Assembly: GCA_027596945.1 (NCBI GenBank)
Contig: JADGJH010000882.1
Coordinates: forward strand, 1 to 13,484
DNA length: 13,484 nucleotides
Direction of reading: 5' to 3'
DNA from: Physocladia obscura
Taxonomy: Eukaryota > Chytridiomycota > Chytridiomycetes > Chytridiales > Chytriomycetaceae
Shown piece after piece: positions 1 through 8,465 of the stretch (its first letter is position 1; every line of letters starts with the position of its first letter). The position numbers and the translations under genes were made by a program. Under the pieces are notes generated by a model. It made no database searches. It was given only the letters and a program-made list of their open reading frames with translations, and was not told the DNA's origin.

Positions 1-1274
1 GGGATGAATGAACACTCAGAAAATTTTCGTGATTTCAATTTTGAACACGTGCAGACACAGACACTGCACACAAAATTCCTCATTACAACAAAAAAACCAA
101 ATTACTTCTCATTCATCAATCTATCACTTGCCACAATTACTTCGTCTTCCGAAAGGCAAGTGTGGCATAACAATCATCAAGCACAGCATCATTTCTAGAA
201 ACTATCAGGCACAATAGCCCTCTCAGCAACATAGCCTCATCATCTCCAGCAGCGGCCGTTGTTTACACTAGATTCAACGCACGCTGCTCAAATCATGATA
301 CAAGTGCGAAACAGAAAAACGGGATTGTCTGGCCCAACGTCGTTTGAGTTTGACGTACAAGTGATTGGGACTGTGGTAGTTGCGGTCGGAGCTGTAGAAG
401 GCTCAGTTTGGACATTAACATTTAGGACAAAGTTGATGTTTGCGTGAGAGTAGAATGAGATTCGTGTTAGTGGTGCGGACATTAATGTTATTATTGTTGA
501 TGATGGTGGTGGCATCCAAATTTTCTTGGAGTTTGCGGATTCAACGCTCTATGCTACAGTATTTAGATTCTGGATTGCTTATTTTATCACACAGACAACT
601 TTTATTTTTATTTTTTAGAGATTGAATTATTATGTTCAAAGATTTTTTTCAGCTGATTAGATAACGATACTCAATAATCAACATGTTTAAAAGTGCAATC
701 AGTCTTTCGGTGTTCAGATTTGTGAGGACACATAACCTGCACATTATTTTTTTATGGTTCGAAAACTTCTGAACATCCTTTTGACCATCCAACGTTTTTC
801 GAAAGAATGTAGACATTCTCGTAAGAAAAAAAAGTTTATTTCAAAAAGGGGGGCGGGTCTACCAGCATCACAAGCAAAAAACATATTGAGGAATGAGTGA
901 AAAAGAAAAAAAAAAGTGTCCTGTAAAAATAAACAAGGTAAAAACACAAGTATTTCAGCAGAGGGGTTGGGGAATAAAACATAAAAAACATTTTTGCAAA
1001 CAAAGAAAAGAAAAAATTAGAGGTCAAGCAGAAGAGAGTGCTAGTAAGAAGTTTTTGCTGGTTCTTTCTTCTTTTTTTTTTGAGTATGTTTGTATGTAAA
1101 TGGATGGATAGGAAGAAACAAAAAAAAATATATGAAAAAAGAAAATATCAGGTAGACCATGAATGGGGATAAAAAAAGAAACAATACTACATAACGCTAC
1201 ACAAAAAAAAAATATAGCAACATATAGTGCGATGGGGAGGAAGGAACAAAAAAACAAAAAAATGAAAATATAAA
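1..1274. other. Non-coding or unassigned left flank
   Basis: I see no convincing gene here. The first 300 bases are C/A/T-rich like a leader and include an E-box-like CACGTG at 46-51 and an inverted repeat at 125-162. Two short open stretches share one plus-strand frame (259-447 and 454-618), separated by a TGA and a TAG two codons apart. A 75-codon minus-strand ORF with a true ATG (288-515) overlaps them and is Ser/Thr/Asn-rich. None shows a recognisable motif. From about 880 to 1270 the plus strand is extremely A-rich with many A runs, which on the minus strand is the T-rich sequence just past the ECL1-type stop codon and probably its 3' untranslated region. Confidence 0.5.
125..162. repeat. 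Nested inverted repeat (possible hairpin)
   Basis: CACTTGCC at 125-132 is perfectly complementary to GGCAAGTG at 155-162. Between them TTCG (141-144) and CGAA (150-153) form an inner 4-bp stem around a 5-nt loop. The result is a two-step stem with an asymmetric internal loop. No function is recognised. Confidence 0.45.
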
Positions 1275-1977
1275 TCAAGAATATGCGTTCAGGAAAGACA
1301 CCATTTTTGGTTTTTTATACATTGGAGTAGGGGCCAATAAGACTGGACAATCATCGTCGTTGTCATCGTCACCATTAAAAGATGCAAAAGGAGCCACCGT
1401 CGCCACCGCCGTCACTTTCTTGGTCATTGCCAGAAAGTAGTTACGGTTGTAGGACGAGATCAAATCAAAGGTTTTCACAAATGGAACACATGTTTGTGAT
1501 CTAGGGTAGTTGTTGTAATGTTGCTGCTGGAACGGCTGTTGTTTTTGCAGCAACATGGAGAAACGGGTGTTGCCAGTGCCAGTGGCGTTAGTGAAGCTGG
1601 TATTAATACTATGCATACTGCCTGCGGAGGCGGTAGTGGTAGTGCTATTGCTGATGGTGTTTGCAAACATTTGTTGCAGACCATTTTGAGGTTCCAATTG
1701 CACCGCCACGTGGACGGCTGAGTCTGAGTCGGCCGAAACGCGCACAACGTCGTCTTCGTATTTACAATCGACGGAGCAGTAGAGCGAGTCGTCAGGAGTT
1801 GCTTTGCCGCAGATGCACCTGCGTGTGTCGAAAAATGCAATGCGATGTGATGTGGGGGTGGTGATTAGACAATGGGCCTTATTGAACCAAAACAAAGACG
1901 CCGAAAATCTCCGCCACACCAAAAGAGAAGCGAGAACGAAAGAGTTTCTGTTTTACGCACCAGTTCAAATCAGCCAT
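1275..1977 (-). CDS. ECL1: Ecl1-type zinc-binding protein, two exons
   Basis: Exon 1 is 1977-1961 (17 nt) and exon 2 is 1818-1275, with an intron at 1960-1819 (donor GTGCGT, acceptor CGCAG). Spliced length is 186 aa. The join gives N-terminus MADLNWCICGKATPDDSLYC followed by SVDC. A short MxDLNWC start with a zinc-binding Cys cluster and the SLYCSxxC signature is typical of the fungal Ecl1/2/3 family, small proteins linked in fission yeast to chronological lifespan and stress responses. The first Cys pair is C-x-C here, whereas I recall C-x2-C in most members. The rest is low-complexity: Ser/Thr/Asn-rich about 55-85, a Gln run near 95-100, an acidic Asp stretch about 150-160, and a short basic C-terminus. 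An unspliced reading from 1922 gives a longer 215-residue protein with an unrelated N-terminus; I prefer the spliced model because it restores the family start. Exact molecular function is unknown. Confidence 0.8.
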
Positions 1978-3138
1978 TGTCGCTGTCCTTTCGATGCTTT
2001 CTTAGAGGCTCTTGTTTGTTTGTTTGTGTTGTGCTGGGTGAGGCACACAAGTTTTTGCAGTTTGTTTGTATTCTTTTACGAATGAAAAAAATTAGAAAAA
2101 AATTAAAGATCAAAAAATCAAAAATCCACCCCTGCTTCAGACAGCCATGACTAATCGATTTTCGTAATCGCTTTGTCCGAGCTTAGCCATTAGGACATAA
2201 ACGCGCCACCCCTCAGTAAAATATTTGATTGAATTTCGTAGAAAGGTAGTTAGAAAATATCTCCTCTTTTTCCATGTTTCTGTTCAACTTTTTTGAAGAG
2301 CAGCTTTTTTGAAACAAACAAATATTAACGAGGAGATTTAATCCAAAATCAATTGGGATAAGAAAAAAATGGCAGACGCCATGTGTCGTGAAAGGATTCC
2401 GACTGAGCAGTAAAGTGCTGGCGTCACCCGGAGGAAAGAGTAGCATAACGTATAACGTTTGGATGAACGAATCAAAATAAAGGCTTTCTTTTCCTTCGCT
2501 AAATAGAAGAGAAACGTTAGAGAAATAAAACAACTTTATTTGGGCATAATTTGTCTAATTATATTTGTTTTTGATTCCATTTTGGTTTAAATGCAAGGTA
2601 ATTCTGAATGTATTCAAAGTTTTCAATATGTGTTTTACATTTTAAACTTGTGATTCTGTATTTTGTAAGTTTATCAACTGTTGGCAGATTATTCTTGCTA
2701 ATATTTATTCAGTCTCCAAATATCTATGAATAGTTGATTTAGCATATATTTGATACAATTTTTCTTAATCTATGCGTGGTTTTGACTGTCTAATTTCAGA
2801 GTGGGAACTACACTTCACTCTCCTTCAAATTTGATATTTTTTGTGTTTGCTAAATTTCTTTACTAAAACTATGACCTATATTACATTGTAAAAATACGCA
2901 TGGTAATAAAGGGGTTATGGATGATTTGCAGCAAATGCTCGAGATTGGGATATTTTCGTATAAAAATGTGTTTTCAATTACATTGGTTGCAAAATTGAGC
3001 TGTTCAGTATTTTGTAGATGAAGCCACAAGCTGAAAGCTAAATTGCCCGTATGTAATGTGCGGCTTTTATATTGTGTTGGGTTGGAATTGTCAACAAAAT
3101 TCGTGTTTATCCGTGTTTGGATTTCTTTTCACCCACAA
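1978..3138. promoter_or_regulatory. Divergent intergenic region ECL1/EFR3
   Basis: This 1.16-kb gap lies between two divergent starts and should hold both promoters. The 8-mer CCACCCCT occurs twice, at 2126-2133 and 2206-2213. On the ECL1 strand it reads AGGGGTGG and contains the AGGGG core of the fungal stress-response element. From about 2520 to 3100 the sequence is AT-rich with no repeated motif I can support. A 106-codon minus-strand frame (2213-2533) lacks an ATG start and resembles nothing known, so I do not call it a gene. Confidence 0.5.
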
Positions 3139-6100
3139 ATGTTTACCTGCTGCGGGCAAAGTGGCATCAATCCCCGGGCAGCGCTCAAGTCGAATCATGC
3201 GGCGCTGGTGGATAAAGTGTATCCAGCGACGGCGGGCGAGGCGACACCGCGCGGGGCCAGTCTGTCGACGCTTCTCTTCTATGCAAACGCAAAGCCAATT
3301 AAGCTACGCAAGGTGGGTGCATACCTGGCCAAGCGCACAGAGGCCGACCTGGCAAGGGGCAAGGCGGGGTGAGCCAACAAAAACTATTGGTTAATCTATC
3401 CATCGAATAAACCACCGGACCTTCAATTAATCCTCCTCCAAACAAGTTTCGTCGCTGTCTCGCTTCTCATCCTCGATGCCCTTATGCTGCAATGCCCCCC
3501 CGCGTACATTACCATCATGGCCGCGGATACTTTACACATTGTCGACCTGGTACTTGCATCGCCAGACCCCGACCTGCTTCTTCAAGCAACAAAAACGGTA
3601 TTACTCATCGCACCTATATACCCCAATACCTAAACTTCTCCCATGCAGTTCGTCACCTTTAACTCGCTTTATCGCCATGATGCCCTCGTTGACTCGGACG
3701 TGATAAGCAGATACAAAAAACTTGTTTGGAAATTCTGCAGTCAGTGTTCTTATGCTACAAAGAATTCCACCATACAGCAAAAGTATTTTTGATTTTTTTT
3801 AAAGTGAGCGTAGCAAATCTTAGTCGAATAAAGTGAGCGGGGGAGGGAAAAACAGCATAAAACTAAATAAATTCATTTTTTAAAACTAAATTCGCAGGAT
3901 ACATTTAAGCGGCCTTCGCGCAATCGAAAGCATTTCATCGAGCGATACATTTATTTCATCAACGCCGCCAAACCTTTTCGTCGAATATATGTCTAAAATA
4001 ATTCCCGCAATTCTCAGCAACATTCGCGAAGAACGCCGGCTCCTCGCTACTACATCAATCAAACCAACGCCAACAGCTGGAAACATTCCGACTCCGCCGA
4101 TGCGCGCGGGAAGCATCAGCGACGATCTTATCACGCCGCCACTTCTGATTGCGTCTGCGCAAACGTCTTTGCGGAACTTGATTCAACGCTCGTCGGTTGC
4201 GCCGCAACCATCGTCGCAGCAGCAGCAGTCGAAAACGCTGAGAACTGTGTTGACAAGTATTTGGGCGTATTTCGATGAAACGACGCGGTCTTTGTCGTCG
4301 TGGGCTGATGCAGAATTTGTGCATGCTGTTGCCGGGATTGTTCGAGACTCTGTCGCACCACAGGCGCTCTATATTGTTGTTGCAGGATTGATTGAAATGC
4401 TAAAGCAAGAAAATATCAATGATAATAATGATGATGTACGTGCGGTTGGGATTGTTGGAGCGTTAACTGTTGTTATCACAGGCAATGACGGATCCTCAGC
4501 CAGTATCGAAAATAACAATAGTAGTAGCGCGAGCGGAATCGTTGCAATTGAAATCCTCCAAGTATTCGTGAATCTCTTGATTGAAATATCGTCATCATCC
4601 GCAACAGCTACACAAAAAAACAAAAAACTCCGCACTGCGCTCATTGACGGAATCGGCGCCTTGGTAGTTCACGTGACATATCCAACTCTCCTCACAGACA
4701 TTGTTGCGTTCATAGTAAACCAGCTCGAAAAAGCAACGAAAAGCTGTGGTACCACTGCTAATGATATGACGACCTTGGCAAAAACTCAAATCGCGTTACT
4801 TGAATGTCTGATTCGCGTTGTTGCAGTCCGGCGAGCATGTCTTTCGCCGAGTGCAACAAACGCAACCCCCGGCGAACAGTTGAAAATCACAGATGCAGCA
4901 ACGCGGGCAGCTATTAGCGCCGAACGTGCCGAGCAGCGCGCGAATCGCGGCAGTTTGATGTTCCCCGCAAGAATTAATGCTGTTTTGCTTGTGCCTGTGG
5001 TGCAGCAATGTTTGGTTTTTGCCAATTACGGTGAAGCTGATGATGGGGATGAATGGCGGCGGCAAGATGTTCGGCTTGTTACAGCATTATTTTTGGAGAA
5101 TGCCGTTGAGCTTGAGCTTCTTCAGAATAGTGTGTTTGGGGCCGATATAACGACTATACCTGGTGGTAGTGGTGCAAGTGTTGCGGATCAAGAGTTTTTG
5201 ACGGTGGCGTATCAGAAGCTGTATGATTATGTGACAGTGGACAAGAAATCTGGCGGAAACGGGCCAGTTGATTACATGGCGATTGGAGCGCTTGTTGCTG
5301 TGTTTTTCAAGCGGTTTGGGTCGTCCATTGACGGTGCTGGACGAAGTTTGCAGTTCTTTTTCGGGGTCCAGGTATTAACACATAAATACTATTTTTATGA
5401 TTTGAAAAAAATTAATTGATTAATCTTTTTATGATTTTTATTTTTTGTACAGAAAAAGCACGCCGAATTTTCTGCTCAAACAAACGCCGCGATTGCGAAC
5501 CTATTCTTGATACATTTGACTGAAATCGCCGAAAAATTCTCATTGACAGAGTTGAAGAAACATTTGGTTGAGGCAGGATTCGAGAACACATCACCATCGC
5601 TGCCGATTAAACTTCTCGAAATCAGCGTCCAAACACACGTATTCAAAACGTTGCAAACAACAAGTGGAGAGCCTGCTGTTTCTGCGCGAACGTTTGAAAA
5701 TTCTGAATCGATGCCGCATTTGTCGCCGCAAAACTTGTCAAAATTGTCGTATGACGAAATTGCGCCGTTTTTGTTTGGGCGGGATGGGAACGGTGGAGTG
5801 TTTGGCATTGACGTGCGAGATTTTGTTGCAAAAGATTTCGATAGTGGTGGTGATGAGTCGGTAGCTGGTGTTGCTAGTTATGGCAGTGGCCTGATAACTA
5901 CTATTCCGTTGCAGCATGATCGATCTACAGTAGGAAGTATGCGGTTGGTTACTCCTGCGATCAAATATACGCCATCTGGAAGTATTGGTGGCAGTGGTGT
6001 GAAAAAAGAGGGTGAAAGTATTAAAAGCTCGGCTTCTTACGTAAGAAAAGACAAATTTTCCAAACAAAGCAAAAAAACTCACATTAAAAAAAAACAGCGA

Positions 6101-6559
6101 GCAGGCACACCAGTGAAATTTGAGGATCTTAAAGATGCAATCAGTCTCCACAGTTCGAGCGAATTTCAGTATAGCGCTGAAGGCGGAAGTATCCGAACAG
6201 TTACACCAGGGCCTAAGACGAAAATTGATGTGAAAAAGCTCTTGAATAATATTTCGTTGTCAATCACAAGGTACAGAAAATACAAATAGAAGAAAATCAT
6301 AATCTAAGATTAGAAATTCATTTTTATTTTGTTAACTAGAGCTGGAGATAAGAATCAATTGCTGGAGCCAGGAATTATGGCAGGAAAACATTATGGCGCC
6401 AGATTCAACAGTGGTCTTGGGAAATCTGGAAAAAGTAGCAACATGAATGCGGGGGTGGGTGGAATAGTGCCAGAGATTGAAGCTGCAAAGGAGCATGATT
6501 CTCCTGATGATGAGGATGATGGAACATATCTTGCAACTGCGAAAACGTCATTTGATTAA
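3139..6559 (+). CDS. EFR3: Efr3 plasma-membrane scaffold, six exons
   Basis: Exons: 3139-3368, 3447-3597, 3649-3782, 3898-5371, 5453-6270, 6340-6559. All five GT-AG introns (78, 51, 115, 81, 69 bp) keep frame, giving 1008 aa. Efr3 is the peripheral membrane protein that recruits the Stt4/PI4KIIIalpha kinase with its Ypp1/TTC7 partner to the plasma membrane. Recognition rests on the N-terminal order shared with human and yeast Efr3: a Cys pair (C4, C5) suitable for palmitoylation, a basic HAALVDKVYP segment, the LSTLLFYANAKPIKLRKVGA stretch followed by YLAKR, and around 170-215 the blocks IHLSGLRAIESI and YMSKIIPAILSNI. The body is helical and fits ARM/HEAT-like repeats, interrupted by Ser/Asn/Gln-rich loops; about 840-1008 is probably disordered and ends acidic. 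It is longer than the roughly 800 aa of human or S. pombe Efr3. ATG 3139 is the first in-frame ATG and puts the Cys pair at the N-terminus. Confidence 0.9.
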
Positions 6560-6859
6560 AATATAGCATAGATAACTCCTTTTTGTCTTCTTTTTTTCAG
6601 ACTCGTGTTATAATAAAAAGTTTATTCATATTGAGTAACATTTAAAATAATAAATGAAATAAAACTACAACTTTAGGGGATAGGAATCTAAAATTAGCAT
6701 TCTTATCTACGTACACTTTTGGGGCCGGCACAATACTAAAAAAATAAAAAATAGATGAAAAGTATTTTCCTGGCTAGTGATAATAAATTCGACTGTGTGA
6801 AATTTATATAAAATAATTTTTATAATCACACCATATATTCATTAGCTGACAAAAACTTT
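6560..6859. other. Convergent 3' ends of EFR3 and FTR1
   Basis: This 300-bp AT-rich gap separates two genes that converge. A plus-strand AATAAA at 6612-6617 lies 53 nt after the EFR3 stop. A minus-strand AATAAA (TTTATT at 6621-6626) lies some 230 nt past the FTR1 stop, so the two transcripts may overlap. No gene is seen. Confidence 0.55.
6612..6617 (+). terminator. Probable EFR3 polyadenylation signal
   Basis: A canonical AATAAA hexamer 53 nt downstream of the EFR3 stop codon. Further AATAAA-like hexamers follow near 6645-6665, so the cleavage site is uncertain. Confidence 0.5.
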
Positions 6860-8329
6860 TTAGTCTGATGGCACAAAATTTTCTACCAATTTTGTGTCAA
6901 GTGTCTCATTTGAAGGCCCACCGACATTTTCTCCTGCCGTATCATCAAGAAATTCTTCCAACTGTACATTCTTCTCTTTTTTTGCTGCCTCCCGAGCCAA
7001 TCTCTTTGCTTTTCTTAATCTGAATTTCCTCAACTTCCAAAGCTTCATAACGATAAGGATAACCGACACGAACAAGCAATAACCAACATATAAACCCACT
7101 GTTAATTTCGTTCCTTGACGATTCCATCCAAATACCGCAGAGAGAATTTGCCAGCCGTAATTGTTGGGAACTTCTTCTTCAGGATTGCAACAGTTTAAAA
7201 ACCACAAGGTTGTATTGACGTCGTAAACGCCGTTGGATTCTGTCAAATCAACGTTCGTGCCAATTGACTGTTGGAAACGGAAAGTTTCAATTTTGCCAAC
7301 TGATCTAGTAAGGAGGCCGACAGACAAAAGTAGCAGAAAAACAGTAGCAGCGAAAAAGAATGTTCTCGCTTTCATAGAGTTCCCTGCTTTGAAAATCCCA
7401 TATCCAATTAGCCCTCCCGCCAAGAATCCGAAAGCAGCTGCAAGAGGAATTGTTCCAGGATCACTGGCGATCCCAATCTATAGGTTTTAAGTTGTCATTT
7501 TTTGGCAAATAAGTGTGAACTCAACTCCTCCAAAGAACACGACACATTCAAGACCTTCCCGAAGAACCGTAATGAAAGGAAGGATAAACATTGTATATCC
7601 CGCTGTATTTGAGGGAGTCAAAACGGCCTTGTCTTTGGAATCATCTGAAATTTCTAATCCATCATTATTTTCCACTTGAACCTCGGCCTTTTTTTTCTCC
7701 TTTGTGGTAAAGTAGTTTAGCAAAGCAGAGAAAATTTTATCGGTAATGCTTTCTTGTGATTTAATAGAAGCAGAGTCGTCGTTTTCATCTCGAACAGGTT
7801 CTTCGACGTTAAAAGCCTTTCGAAGTTTCTTGTGCCACTTTTCAGTAAGTTCATCGGATTGCAAAAACGCAAAAGAAAGGAAAGTAAGCATAATTCCGGC
7901 AATCAATCCTTCAATTCCTTCCCACAATCCTTCAGCAGAGGCCCTTTTTTTTTTTGGGAAGTTTGGCTCGTTAGGACTTTTGGATCTTTCGACAATGAAC
8001 TGTCATACCAAAGATTGGTTGCGTATTTGAACCAAACAACCAAGAAAGCGGAACCGATAACAATGCAGATTCCAATTGCAATGACGGTACCAAGCGTAAT
8101 TAAACGATTCATACGCTTAAAAAGAAACGATTCTTTTGGAAAAGATTGGTGAACGAACGAGTACAAGACAGAAACCACAACGGCAGCCTCCAAAGCCTAT
8201 TTAAAAACGAGTCAGTCACGGTGTTGACATCATAGTGGGCAAATTAGAGTCGAGCCGACCCACACCACACACGGATCTCACCTCCCGCATTGTAATGAAG
8301 AACATGGGTACCGAGAATCCAAACGCCAT
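6860..8329 (-). CDS. FTR1: High-affinity iron permease, Ftr1 type, four exons
   Basis: Exons on the minus strand: 8329-8282, 8196-8009, 7943-7526, 7477-6860, giving 423 aa; introns are 85, 65 and 48 bp. Ftr1 is the plasma-membrane permease that imports Fe(III) produced by its partner ferroxidase. Both hallmark RExLE iron motifs are present: REALE at residues 15-19, split by intron 1, and REGLE at about 207-211 in a VLREGLECVVFFGG context. The LNCCNPE and YGWQILSAVFGW blocks near the C-terminus match yeast Ftr1, and an outer-loop DLTE stretch resembles its DASE motif. About seven hydrophobic segments are visible. The loop before the second motif (about 114-195) is long, charged and Ser/Lys-rich compared with yeast. 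Intron 2 is inferred from the join LWASAEGLWEGI, which matches yeast; it has a CTAAC branch-like site but ends in eleven A then G. Intron 3 has a weak GTTGAG donor. The gene is divergent from the peroxidase-Fet3 fusion, the classic iron-uptake arrangement. Confidence 0.92.
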
Positions 8330-8419
8330 TGATGTGAATTTTTTCAGGTGGGAAACAAATGAAATTTGGTGAAAATAATCATAAACTCAGTGTTTTCCAT
8401 TTTCATTTTTCATTTTGTG

Positions 8420-8424
8420 ATTGG
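8420..8424 (-). promoter_or_regulatory. CCAAT box
   Basis: CCAAT read on the minus strand, 91 bp upstream of the FTR1 start and about 42 bp upstream of the fusion-gene start. A five-base match can occur by chance; its place in a very short shared promoter is the only support. Confidence 0.35.
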
Positions 8425-8443
8425 AAATTTCGCATTCATTTTT

Positions 8444-8457
8444 CAAATTGAAATTTG
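8444..8457. repeat. Short palindrome in shared promoter
   Basis: CAAATT at 8444-8449 and AATTTG at 8452-8457 are perfect inverted arms around GA. The element sits 9-22 bases before the fusion-gene ATG. It may be a dimeric protein site or chance in AT-rich sequence. Confidence 0.3.
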
Positions 8458-8465
8458 TTCTTGAA

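Larger units (their letters stand above)
8330..8465. promoter_or_regulatory. Shared promoter of FTR1 and peroxidase-Fet3 fusion
   Basis: Only 136 bp separate the two divergent start codons, which suggests co-regulation. The stretch is AT-rich with several TTTCATT-like repeats (about 8397-8416). A CCAAT box lies on the minus strand (ATTGG at 8420-8424). There is no GATA core on either strand, so the GATA-type iron repressor sites common upstream of ascomycete iron genes are absent. In Aspergillus the CCAAT-binding complex with HapX controls iron genes; relevance here is inference. Confidence 0.6.

Noticed and set aside
1275..1922. Single-exon 215-residue protein starting at 1922.
   Set aside because: Its first 35 residues look like translated intron. 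Splicing to the 17-nt exon restores the family N-terminus.
2213..2533. 106-codon minus-strand ORF between ECL1 and EFR3.
   Set aside because: It has no ATG start, no recognisable motif, and lies in AT-rich intergenic sequence.
7903..7960. Frameshift or assembly error in FTR1 at the A11 homopolymer.
   Set aside because: A 65-bp intron (8008-7944) with GT-AG ends and a CTAAC branch-like site explains the frame change and gives a better match to yeast Ftr1 than inserting or removing A bases would.
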